NCBI RefSeq assembly: GCF_938017615.1
Contig: NZ_CALIJA010000008.1
Span: 1-18,828, forward strand
Reading direction: 5' to 3'
Length of the DNA stretch: 18,828 bases
From: an uncultured Campylobacter sp.
Lineage (GTDB): Bacteria > Campylobacterota > Campylobacteria > Campylobacterales > Campylobacteraceae
The stretch's first letter is position 1. The number at the start of each line of letters is the position of its first letter. The notes under the pieces are model-generated. The model was not told the DNA's origin. It ran no database searches and worked only from the letters and a program-made list of their open reading frames with translations. Below are positions 1 to 7,607 of this stretch, in pieces. The translations under genes and the position numbers were made by a program.

Positions 1-344
1 AGGCAATTATATATCTTGCTAGTTTAAAACGTTAGAAATTTAAAAGCGTTTGCGGGGAAATTTTAAAATTTAGACGCAGGTTTCAGCGGCGGTAAAATTT
101 AACGCTTGCTTCGGCATGAATTGGAATTTTAAAATTTAACGTCCCGCGCGCTGCAAGCATTAAATTTTAGCAAAAACGGAATTTGCGATAGTACAATTTC
201 GAGAGCAAATTTCCGCAATAGCTAAATTTCGTGAGGTTAAATTTTGCCGTTTAGACGCCGTGCTTCCGATCGCGTGGCGGAATTTAACGGCTAAATTTAA
301 CCGCGCGGCTACGGCTTAAAATTTTAAAACGCAAAGGGGAAAAT
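1..344. other. Non-coding leader region with AT palindromes
   Basis: No credible gene is visible on either strand. The stretch alternates short GC-rich segments with AAATTT-type words, including a full AAATTTTAAAATTT at 58-71 and a near copy at 125-137. The last 30 bases hold a TAAAAT hexamer (317-322) and the AAAGGGGA ribosome binding site of the next gene, so the promoter of the dehydrogenase is probably at the right end. Nothing else can be supported. Confidence 0.6.
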
Positions 345-1277
345 ATGAAAATCGTATGTTTGGATGCCGCGACGCTGGGAAGCGATGCCGATCTTAGCGA
401 GATTGCGAGCTTGGGTGAGTTTGAAAGCTACGAGACGACGGAGCCTGCGCAAACCGCGCAGCGCCTAGCCGGTGCCGACGTCGTCATAACCAACAAAGTC
501 CTAATCACGGACGAGATCATGGCGCAAACCGCGCTTAAGCTGATCTGCGTAAGTGCCACGGGCACGAATAATATCGATATGCAGGCAGCGCAGGCTCGCG
601 GTATCGCGGTGAAAAATGTGGCGGGCTATTCGACGAACAGCGTCGTGCAGCAGACCTTCGCGTCGCTGTTTGCGCTAACCAACGCGCTCGGATACTACGC
701 GGATTACGGCGGCAGCGGCAAATGGTGCGAGAGCGAAATTTTCACCCACATTGACGCACCTATCAGCGAAATTTACGGCAAAGAATTCGGCGTCATCGGG
801 CTTGGACAGATCGGCGCAAAGGTTGCCCGCATCGCCGCCGCGTTCGGCGCGAACGTGAGATACTACTCCACTAGCGGCGCGAACGATAACGGCGAGTTTG
901 CCAGAGTGAGCCTGGACGCACTTTTGAGAACCTGCGACATCATCTCGATCCACGCCCCGCTAAATGAAAAAACGGCGGGATTGATCGGCGAGGCGGAGCT
1001 TGCGAAGATGAAAGAGGGGGCGATCTTGATGAATTTCGGCCGCGGCGGCATCGTGGACGAGGACGCGCTGGCTCGCGCCGTGGACGAGCGAGGCTTGCGC
1101 GCGGCGCTTGACGTGCTTCAAACAGAGCCGATGAGGACGGATCATCCGCTGCTGCGCGTGAAAAATCGCCGCAACGTCATCATCACGCCCCACATCGCAT
1201 GGGCGAGCATCGAGGCTCGCAAACGGCTGATAAAGATGATCGCACAAAATATTAGGGATTTTATGAGCGGCAAATAA
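345..1277 (+). CDS. D-2-hydroxyacid dehydrogenase family protein
   Basis: Cytoplasmic NAD(P)-dependent oxidoreductase of the D-isomer-specific 2-hydroxyacid dehydrogenase family (glycerate/hydroxypyruvate/lactate type), 310 residues, a normal family length. The Rossmann motif GLGQIG sits at residues 152-157. The three catalytic residues are in their family contexts: Arg233 in NFGRGG, Glu261 in LQTEP, and His283 in TPHIAW. The end of the second Rossmann strand reads VRYYSTSG, without the Asp that usually marks NAD preference, so NADP use is possible. The ATG start follows AAAGGGGA at a good distance. It seems to be a single-gene unit: the next gene lies on the other strand after 189 bp of non-coding DNA. 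The family is certain; the substrate cannot be read from sequence, and hydroxypyruvate or another short 2-keto acid is a guess. Confidence 0.93.
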   Translation: MKIVCLDAATLGSDADLSEIASLGEFESYETTEPAQTAQRLAGADVVITNKVLITDEIMAQTALKLICVSATGTNNIDMQAAQARGIAVKNVAGYSTNSVVQQTFASLFALTNALGYYADYGGSGKWCESEIFTHIDAPISEIYGKEFGVIGLGQIGAKVARIAAAFGANVRYYSTSGANDNGEFARVSLDALLRTCDIISIHAPLNEKTAGLIGEAELAKMKEGAILMNFGRGGIVDEDALARAVDERGLRAALDVLQTEPMRTDHPLLRVKNRRNVIITPHIAWASIEARKRLIKMIAQNIRDFMSGK

Positions 1278-1466
1278 GCGCGGTTAAAACGCCAAAGCAA
1301 ATTTAACAAAATCAAGATGCGGCACAAGGCCCACAAAGACTCTGCACGCAGTATTTCAAAGCGCTGTATATAAAATTTTATTAACTGAAAAGAAGCGATA
1401 CCGTTTCGGGTAAAATTTTAAATTTACGCCGCGGATAAGCTATCTCTCCGCTTTGAATTCGTAGAT

Positions 1467-2612
1467 TTATCTTTTCTTATAAATTCTTTTTATACTCATC
1501 CAAAATCCCGTAACTATAAAAAATAACACAGAAATCGTCGCTACGCAAAATAAGAACTTACCCGCCTCGCCGAAGATATAGCCCGAATGCACGCTCAAAA
1601 CGGCTTTATGTATAGCAAACGGGCGCGGCATGGTACTTTTCGTATCATCATAGCGAGCATGCCGCAAGATGCCCTTTTTAACGTTTATACTCATCGTATT
1701 CATATGCTCTTCGCTCTTTTCGCCTTTATCGAAATAAAAGACCATAAAATTTTCTCCATCTTTTTGGGCGATGATATTAAAGAATTCGTAGTTTTCACCG
1801 CGTTCACGCTTAAAAATATCAAATGCCGTCTGCAAATTTAAAATTTTATCTTCATCCTCGAGCGAAAATCCTCGCACTTCGGTAAAACTCGTTTTTCTAA
1901 AAATTTCCTTTTCCCCTAGCGCTCTGTTGGTGATTTTGGCTATCCGATCATACGACCAATAAAGCCCACTAGCGCTTATCGTAAGCAAAACGGGCAGCAG
2001 CAAAACTCCGACCACGCCGTGCAAGCTATATAAAAACGTGTAACCTCTCGCTTTAAAATTTATCCTAAATGCGCGTAAAATCTTTCCTCTAAAGCTAGGA
2101 TAATAGATCACCACGCCTGAAATTAAGACCAAAATAAACATAACCGTGCTAAGCGCCACGATATTTTTGCCTATTAGCCGCAGAGTTTCGTTTTTACTTA
2201 ACCCAAAACCTAGATTAGTATGTAGATTTAGCACTACGCCGATAAACGTATCGCCTATGTTTTCCGAAGTAATTTCGCCGCTATAAGGATCTATAAAATA
2301 TGATTTAAACTCGCCGCTAGAATCTGTGCCAGAAAGCCTAATCGCTTCGTTTTTGTTTTGAGGAATTCTATAATAACTGAGCGTAAAACCGGGCTTGACT
2401 TTTCTGAAAATATTTAAAATTTCGGTGGGCTTAAGGGCATCTTTTCCGCTCGGGCTCACGAAAGATTTGCTTTGATTTAACACATCTATAATCTCGTCGT
2501 GATACGAGATAATAGCGCCGCTAAGGGCTACAATTAAGATCGGCATGCAGCATATAAGCGTCAAAACAAGATGGACGTTGAACCAAAATTTTTTCCTTTT
2601 TAGAATCGCCAT
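1467..2612 (-). CDS. PepSY-associated TM helix protein, putative siderophore-iron reductase
   Basis: Inner-membrane protein of 381 residues with four hydrophobic segments at about residues 12-36, 146-171, 193-220 and 348-372. PepSY-type periplasmic domains lie between helices 1 and 2 and between helices 3 and 4. Histidines at 14, 131, 198, 335 and 342 lie in or beside the helices and could bind haem, as proposed for this family. Known members such as Pseudomonas FoxB act with a siderophore receptor and reduce or release iron in the periplasm; that role is inferred here from family and position. The ATG start has AAGGA six bases upstream. The gene begins 49 bp after the TonB-dependent receptor on the same strand, so the two are probably co-transcribed, with the receptor first. 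The fold is secure; the reductase role is less so. Confidence 0.85.
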   Translation of the reverse strand: MAILKRKKFWFNVHLVLTLICCMPILIVALSGAIISYHDEIIDVLNQSKSFVSPSGKDALKPTEILNIFRKVKPGFTLSYYRIPQNKNEAIRLSGTDSSGEFKSYFIDPYSGEITSENIGDTFIGVVLNLHTNLGFGLSKNETLRLIGKNIVALSTVMFILVLISGVVIYYPSFRGKILRAFRINFKARGYTFLYSLHGVVGVLLLPVLLTISASGLYWSYDRIAKITNRALGEKEIFRKTSFTEVRGFSLEDEDKILNLQTAFDIFKRERGENYEFFNIIAQKDGENFMVFYFDKGEKSEEHMNTMSINVKKGILRHARYDDTKSTMPRPFAIHKAVLSVHSGYIFGEAGKFLFCVATISVLFFIVTGFWMSIKRIYKKR

Positions 2613-2661
2613 TAATTTCCTTAAATTTTAAATCCACGGACGAAATTTATGCGTCGCAAAT

Positions 2662-4632
2662 TTAAAAATTCACGTTAAATCCAACCTGCGCCTTCATCCC
2701 GTCTACGACCATCATTTGATAATTTCCCGAGCGCGTTAGTACGAATTCGTTGAATATGTTATAAAGCGTAAAATTTAAACTTGCGTCTTTTGTGACTTTA
2801 TAGCTCGCGCCCAGATCAAAAAGCGTGTATGAGCGGATATCCTCATCGTAGCTTAGGCTATCACGCGTCCTACTATAATAATTTATTTGCGACCATAAGT
2901 TTAGCTTGGAGCTTACGTCGTAATCAAATCCTAGCTTTACCGAATGGATTGGAAAATTATTTAAGGTTTTGCCCTTCTCGCTACCCGTTTTTTGCTCGGA
3001 TTTCGTATAGGCGTAGTTTGCATGCAGCTTCAAATTATCTAAAATTTGATAATCGCTACTTAGCTCTAGACCCCTAACTTCGGCTTCTCCGACATTTATA
3101 GTGTCCCAAATACCGCGCCTGTAAGTTTTGCCGTTATGCACGCAAGGATTTCCCGGTCTTGAGCGGCAAATCAATTTGGTAGAAATTCCATCTTTGATTT
3201 TGGTATAAAACGCAGTAGCACTAAAGTTAAATTTATCGTTATCGTCGTAAGAAAACCCACCTTCGTAGCTTATGCTGCTTTCGGGCTTTAAAGAGCTTCT
3301 GCCTATCTGCGCTCCCTGACCTCCTGCAAATGGCAAGGCAAGGCCCTCGCTACGCTGCTTAATATCCGGAGTTGAATATCCCGTCGAAACGCCGCCTTTA
3401 ATAGAAAAACTTTCGTTTAAACGATAAACGGCATAAGCGCGCGGAGATATATGGCCGCCGTAGTCTTTATCGCGGTTATATCTGATTCCGCCGGTTAGCG
3501 TTAAATCATCAGTTAGATAAAAATCATCCTCGCCGTAGATCGAATAATCCCATCTTTTGACATTTGCCTCATCTGCGGTAGTAGCGGCTTCGTTTAATCT
3601 CTCGCTTCGGTATTGCACGCCCAAACTCAAAGCATTTGAATCGAAAAAATATGAGCCTTTAGAATTTAGCGTAGTCGTTCTAAGATGCAGATCCTGGGCG
3701 CCGCTTTCTTTCATGCTATCGTAATTTGCATAGCTATCTATCATAAACTTATTGTATTTTCCCTGGTGAGACAGGCTTGCGGTGTAGCCTTTCATATCCT
3801 CTTTCGCAATATCGTTATTGCCTCCCGAGGTTGTTCGCGTACGCCCGTATGTACGCCTAAATTTATTATTTACTTTACGATAATCAAGCGTTACCTCATC
3901 GTTTTGCGTTGCGTTATACATCAGTTTTGCACCCATATTCGTCTCTTCATTATTTCTATTCGCATAAGGCTCTTTATCCTCTATCTTTTCAAAAAATCTG
4001 CCGTAAAGTGCGATACCTAGTACGTCCGGGACGATAGCTCCGTTTAGATAAAAACCCGTTTGATAATCACCTTTTATTTGCGATTTTTTAGCGAAAGTAT
4101 AGTATCCGTTTACATTGCCGCTAAGCTCATTTGAAAAGCCCTTAGTGATGATATTTATTACTCCGCCCATAGCGTCGCTTCCGTAAAGCGAGCTCATAGG
4201 ACCGCGGATGACCTCTATGCGCTCTATCGCATTTGCGGGAGGCAAGAAATTCTGGCTGCTGCCAATACTTCTCAATCCTTTATAGGCGCTATCGCTGGTT
4301 GCAGGCTTGCCGTCGATTAAAATTTTTGTATACTTTTGAGATAGACCTCTTAGGCTTATGCCTTTTCTAGATGCAGCACCTAGCGTTGCGGTAAAGGTAC
4401 TCGGCAAATCCTCTACCATTGCGGAGATATCTTGGTAGTTGCGCTTTCGTATCTCTTTTTGCGTAAGAACGGAGATGGAAGCGGGTGCGTCTTGAATATT
4501 TTGCCGATAGCCCGTAGCACTGACTACGGTAATTTCACCCAAATTTACACTTTTGTCCTGTTTTTCTATCTCGCTCGATATTCCAGCTGTCGCTATAGCA
4601 GCAATCAGCGATAATTTATATATTACGTGCAC
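2662..4632 (-). CDS. TonB-dependent outer-membrane receptor (siderophore/iron type)
   Basis: Outer-membrane beta-barrel receptor of 656 residues that takes up a chelate using TonB energy. A signal peptide covers about residues 1-20. A TonB box, EITVVSA, follows at 33-39. The plug domain covers about 45-165, with the family words RGLSQKYTKILIDG, IERIEVIRGP and YGSDAMGGVINIIT. The rest is barrel, ending in the usual aromatic terminal residue (VNF). A Cys pair in CRSRPGNPC probably lies in an extracellular loop. The start is GTG: the codon is preceded by AAAAGGGG about seven bases upstream, and no ATG lies nearby. The signatures resemble CirA/FepA-type receptors. The link to iron comes from the PepSY partner downstream, the divergent AraC regulator and the Fur-like site upstream. 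The ligand cannot be named from sequence. Confidence 0.93.
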   Translation of the reverse strand: MHVIYKLSLIAAIATAGISSEIEKQDKSVNLGEITVVSATGYRQNIQDAPASISVLTQKEIRKRNYQDISAMVEDLPSTFTATLGAASRKGISLRGLSQKYTKILIDGKPATSDSAYKGLRSIGSSQNFLPPANAIERIEVIRGPMSSLYGSDAMGGVINIITKGFSNELSGNVNGYYTFAKKSQIKGDYQTGFYLNGAIVPDVLGIALYGRFFEKIEDKEPYANRNNEETNMGAKLMYNATQNDEVTLDYRKVNNKFRRTYGRTRTTSGGNNDIAKEDMKGYTASLSHQGKYNKFMIDSYANYDSMKESGAQDLHLRTTTLNSKGSYFFDSNALSLGVQYRSERLNEAATTADEANVKRWDYSIYGEDDFYLTDDLTLTGGIRYNRDKDYGGHISPRAYAVYRLNESFSIKGGVSTGYSTPDIKQRSEGLALPFAGGQGAQIGRSSLKPESSISYEGGFSYDDNDKFNFSATAFYTKIKDGISTKLICRSRPGNPCVHNGKTYRRGIWDTINVGEAEVRGLELSSDYQILDNLKLHANYAYTKSEQKTGSEKGKTLNNFPIHSVKLGFDYDVSSKLNLWSQINYYSRTRDSLSYDEDIRSYTLFDLGASYKVTKDASLNFTLYNIFNEFVLTRSGNYQMMVVDGMKAQVGFNVNF

Positions 4633-4664
4633 AAACGCCCCTTTTCTTATTAAAATTTAAACTC

Positions 4665-4695
4665 ATTTTACTATAATAAGATACGCATTATCAAG
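4665..4695. promoter_or_regulatory. Divergent promoter region with a Fur-like box
   Basis: Between the receptor and the regulator lies ATAATAAGATACGCATTATC (4673-4692). Read on the minus strand, it matches the classical 19-bp Fur consensus at about 12 positions, with the GATAAT half intact. A perfect TATAAT at 4672-4677 could be the -10 of the plus-strand regulator. On the minus strand, TTGATA (4690-4695) and TAAAAT, 18 bases apart, could drive the receptor. A repressor bound at the box would cover both promoters. The match is partial, so this is a reasoned candidate only. Confidence 0.45.
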
Positions 4696-4741
4696 AAATA
4701 CTAAACGGTAGAGGGATTTTTTTAAACGCTAAAGGGATAAG

Positions 4742-5698
4742 ATGAGTAAAGAGATAAGTTTAGATGATTTTTTGCAAAAAATATCTAACGACATTGAGCC
4801 GTCCAAGCAATGCAGGTATAACAAAACCGAGCTTGAAAGCGAAAGCATAAAATTTGGCTTTAGCTCTTTTTATACGGGCGGAGAGATAGGATATTATAGC
4901 AGCGATATAATTTGCAGAGATTTCCTTTTGCATCGCCACGAACGGGGCAGCCGCTATTCATTTTTATTTTTCAATACGGGCGAAAATCCTATCTGCTTCA
5001 GATCGGATAAAGATCAGTTCGTCTTGAATAAAGGTGAGTTTTGGCTCGGAACTATGCAAAGCAAATTGCGTGGCGTTCACGAGCTTGAAAATAAACACTA
5101 TAAAAGCTCCTGCATAGCGCTTAGCACCGTTTTTGCAAATGAGCTGGGAATTTTAAAAAATTTGAATTTAGATCAGGCCGTTTGTATGAAGAAATTTAAA
5201 ACGAGCGCCGTGCAAAATATCATCCTTAAAGAAATCGAAAATGCCGCGATATACGACGGCAAAATGCGCGAAATTTTTATGGAAAGTAAAATTTTAGAGA
5301 TGCTTTATAGAAGTTTTCATAAATTTAATGAGCCCGAAAATGCGCTTAATCTTGATGAAAATCGCATAAAAACAGTCCAAAAAGCAAAGAAAATATTACT
5401 CGAAAATATGCAAAATCCACCTAGCATTAAAGAGCTTGCTCATCTTTGCGCCACGAACGAATTTGCACTAAAAAGGGATTTTAAAGCATATTTTGGCACG
5501 AGCGTTTATGCAATGCTGACAAATGAGCGGCTTGGAATTGCAAAAGAGCTATTAAGTCTAGATCAAATCAGCGTAAACGAAGCCGCTAAAATGGTCGGAT
5601 ACAATAATTTATCGCATTTTTCTAAAATTTTTAGGGCTAAATTTAATATACTGCCGACGCAACTGAAAAAGGATATAAAATTTTACTACTCGGATTAG
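4742..5698 (+). CDS. AraC-family transcriptional regulator (PchR-like)
   Basis: DNA-binding regulator of 318 residues. The C-terminal part, about residues 213-312, is the double helix-turn-helix of the AraC family. It contains PSIKELAHLCATNEFALKRD (first helix-turn-helix) and ISVNEAAKMVGYNNLSHFSK followed by IFRAKFNILPTQ (second). The N-terminal 200 residues are a ligand-sensing region of the kind seen in PchR-type siderophore regulators, with a HRHERGSRYSFLFF stretch. The ATG start has AAGGGA a few bases upstream. It is transcribed away from the TonB-dependent receptor and PepSY gene, the usual layout for a regulator that activates its neighbour when the chelate is present in an iron-starved cell. 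The family is certain; the inducer and target are inferred from position. Confidence 0.92.
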   Translation: MSKEISLDDFLQKISNDIEPSKQCRYNKTELESESIKFGFSSFYTGGEIGYYSSDIICRDFLLHRHERGSRYSFLFFNTGENPICFRSDKDQFVLNKGEFWLGTMQSKLRGVHELENKHYKSSCIALSTVFANELGILKNLNLDQAVCMKKFKTSAVQNIILKEIENAAIYDGKMREIFMESKILEMLYRSFHKFNEPENALNLDENRIKTVQKAKKILLENMQNPPSIKELAHLCATNEFALKRDFKAYFGTSVYAMLTNERLGIAKELLSLDQISVNEAAKMVGYNNLSHFSKIFRAKFNILPTQLKKDIKFYYSD

Positions 5699-5786
5699 AA
5701 TTTCTTGCGACCGGCTATCTTTTATAAGCCACAATCTTTCGTAACTGCATATCAAAATCTCATAAAATTTTATATCGCAACCGGGA

Positions 5787-5802
5787 TCCGTAAAAATACG
5801 GA
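5787..5802 (+). terminator. Possible terminator after the AraC gene
   Basis: TCCGTA and TACGGA form a six-base stem around an AAAA loop. The sequence after it on the plus strand is AT-only (ATTTAAATTATAAATT) rather than a pure T run. It lies about 90 bp past the AraC stop codon. The stem is short, so this is a weak to moderate call. Confidence 0.35.
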
Positions 5803-5816
5803 ATTTAAATTATAAA

Positions 5817-5840
5817 TTGCCGCCGAAGCCTTGGCGGCAA
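5817..5840 (-). terminator. Hairpin, probable terminator of the binding-protein operon
   Basis: TTGCCGCC (5817-5824) pairs perfectly with GGCGGCAA (5833-5840) around an eight-base loop. On the minus strand the stem is followed by TTTATAATTTAAATTC, a T-rich tail, so it fits termination of transcripts that leave the last binding-protein gene about 80 bp upstream. Confidence 0.5.
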
Positions 5841-5845
5841 AAGCG

Positions 5846-5868
5846 AGCTGCGATCAAATATCGCAGCT
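5846..5868. repeat. Perfect inverted repeat beside the terminator
   Basis: AGCTGCGAT (5846-5854) and ATCGCAGCT (5860-5868) form a nine-base perfect stem with a five-base loop. No T run follows on either side. It stands five bases from the previous hairpin, in the space between two convergent genes, and may help stop transcription or stabilise the 3' end of the minus-strand transcript. Confidence 0.5.
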
Positions 5869-5920
5869 GCGCGTATGTTTGTACGTCAAAGGACGCCTTA
5901 AAATTTTAAATACGTCTAAA

Positions 5921-6724
5921 TTAAAACAGGCTATAAACCTCGTCTAGCGTAAAGTGCTTTTTATCGATCTTGCCACCGTAGTATGGCTTGATATCCTCGT
6001 CAAAAGCCTTATGGAAAAATTTCGCTTTATACATTTTTACCAGGCTGCTATTAACCGCATCAAGCAGCTCGGTATTGCCCTTAGATAGGGCGACGGCGAT
6101 ATAATCTATCTTCCCAAGGTTGATGATTTTTGCATCAAGTGCGGCATCGTTTCTAGCGTATCCGAGTACGACCGTATTATCGTCGGCAAAGCCTATGCCC
6201 TCGCCAGCCTTTAGTCTGGCGACGCACTCATTCGCGTCGGTACATGTCGCAATCTCATAGCCCGCGTTTTTGAAGTGCTCCTCGGCAGTTGTGCCCTTAA
6301 CGCTTAGAATTTTTTTATGCGCGATCTGATCTATTCTTGAAATATTATCATCCTTACGGCTTAGCACGCCAATTTGCACTGAATAATACGGGTAAGAAAA
6401 ATCGACTTTCTGAACGCGATCTTTTGTGACGGTAAGCTCGGATATGATGAGATCTACTTTGTTTTGCTCCAGTGAGGGGACGCGATCTTTAGATACTACG
6501 GAGATAAAGTCGATTTTGATCTTTTTATTGCCGAATAGATTTTTGACTAACTCATTTGCCAAATCAACCTCAAAGCCTTTTAGCGTGCCGTTATCATCGA
6601 AGCTAAACGGAGGCTGGGAATCTTGCAAGCCTATGCGAATTTCGCCTGCTTGCTTGATATCTGCTAGGGAATTAGCGCAAAGCGCGCCAACACCCAGCAA
6701 AATACTTAGTAGAATTTTTTTCAT
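5921..6724 (-). CDS. Amino-acid ABC transporter substrate-binding protein, copy 1 (CjaA-like)
   Basis: Periplasmic binding protein of 267 residues, SBP_bac_3 fold. The signal peptide is about residues 1-17, ending ALCA. The ligand-site signatures are QPPFSF (37-42), the Arg of TVTKDR (103) that normally holds the substrate carboxylate, the GTTA loop (144-147), and the acidic FADDN (179-183) that normally holds the amino group. The layout resembles the C. jejuni cysteine-binding protein CjaA more than Peb1A. No clear lipobox is present, so it is probably free in the periplasm. C161 and C167 form the C-x5-C pair found in all four copies. The C-terminus runs into a short tail (HFTLDEVYSLF). This is the last gene of the set, 15 bp after copy 2, with AAAGGA before the ATG. 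It is the most diverged copy. Ligand unknown. Confidence 0.9.
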   Translation of the reverse strand: MKKILLSILLGVGALCANSLADIKQAGEIRIGLQDSQPPFSFDDNGTLKGFEVDLANELVKNLFGNKKIKIDFISVVSKDRVPSLEQNKVDLIISELTVTKDRVQKVDFSYPYYSVQIGVLSRKDDNISRIDQIAHKKILSVKGTTAEEHFKNAGYEIATCTDANECVARLKAGEGIGFADDNTVVLGYARNDAALDAKIINLGKIDYIAVALSKGNTELLDAVNSSLVKMYKAKFFHKAFDEDIKPYYGGKIDKKHFTLDEVYSLF

Positions 6725-6739
6725 ATTTTGTCCTTTGAA

Positions 6740-7543
6740 TTAAAACATTTTATAAAGATCATCTAACAAGAAATATTTTTTCTCAGCCTTGCCCTTGTAA
6801 AAAGGATCGATGCTGTCGTTAAAAATTTTCTTGAAAAAGCCGTTTTTGCTGAGCTTGACAAGCCCGTCGTTTAAGGCGTTTAGCAAGTCATCGTTGCCTT
6901 TTTGCACCGCGATAGCTAAAAAGTCCGTCGTGCCTAAATTCTTGATATTTACCTCTACCTTGCGATCTACAACCGAATAACCCAAAACTACCATATTATC
7001 GTCTGCATAGCCGCTGCCGCGACCGGATTTTAGCGCTCGGAAACATTCACTAGAACTAGCGCATGAGATAACTTTAAAGCCTTCCTTATTAAAATAATCA
7101 AACGCCGTAGTGCCGGGCTCTGCTAAAATTTCTTTATCTTGTAAATCGTCTACGGTTTTTATATTATCATCGGTGCGAGTTAGCACGCCGATATTTACGC
7201 TAAAGTATGGATTTGAAAAATCCACTAGCTTCTCGCGCTCTTTCGTAACCGTAATCGCCGCGATATCCAAATCGACCTTGTTATCTTGCACGGCTGTGAT
7301 ACGATCATTGCCTAGAGTTACAACATATTCGATTTTGCCGCCTTTATCGCCGAAAATTTCCTTTGAAAGCTCTTCGATAAGCGAAATTTCAAAACCGCTG
7401 TATTTGCCGTCCTCGGAGACGCTAAGCGGCGGCAGTGAGCCGTCTATCCCAATGCGAATGAGTCCTTTTTCTTTGATCTGCGCTAAAGAGTTAGCAAATA
7501 ACGAACACGAAGCGATTAACAACGTAAATATAATCTTTTTCAT
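6740..7543 (-). CDS. Amino-acid ABC transporter substrate-binding protein, copy 2 (CjaA-like)
   Basis: Same fold and length (267 residues) as its neighbours. An IASC stretch at 10-13 satisfies a loose lipobox, but the hydrophobic core before it would be very short, so cleavage after SLFA (about residue 17) is more likely. The Arg of TVTKER (103) and the YADDN motif (179-183) are kept. The usual PPF near residue 40 is PPL here, which may change ligand preference. C161 and C167 form the family Cys pair. The tail ends KKYFLLDDLYKMF. AAAGGA precedes the ATG. A 64-bp gap separates it from copy 3 upstream. Parts of its DNA are almost identical to copy 3, pointing to recent duplication or gene conversion. 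Confidence 0.9.
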   Translation of the reverse strand: MKKIIFTLLIASCSLFANSLAQIKEKGLIRIGIDGSLPPLSVSEDGKYSGFEISLIEELSKEIFGDKGGKIEYVVTLGNDRITAVQDNKVDLDIAAITVTKEREKLVDFSNPYFSVNIGVLTRTDDNIKTVDDLQDKEILAEPGTTAFDYFNKEGFKVISCASSSECFRALKSGRGSGYADDNMVVLGYSVVDRKVEVNIKNLGTTDFLAIAVQKGNDDLLNALNDGLVKLSKNGFFKKIFNDSIDPFYKGKAEKKYFLLDDLYKMF

Positions 7544-7607
7544 AAAATTCCTTTAAATTTTACTAAAATTTGCCAGCGAATAGAATTCCATCCATCGCCA
7601 CTTTAAA

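Noticed and set aside
3685..4020. 111-codon plus-strand frame opposite the TonB-dependent receptor
   Set aside because: It is antisense to a secure receptor gene and has no domain or ribosome binding site.
7110..7556. Long plus-strand frames opposite binding-protein copies 2 and 3 (also 7978-8349) with similar sequence
   Set aside because: Their similarity to each other is explained by the similarity of the genes on the opposite strand; Ser/Ile/Thr-rich antisense shadows.
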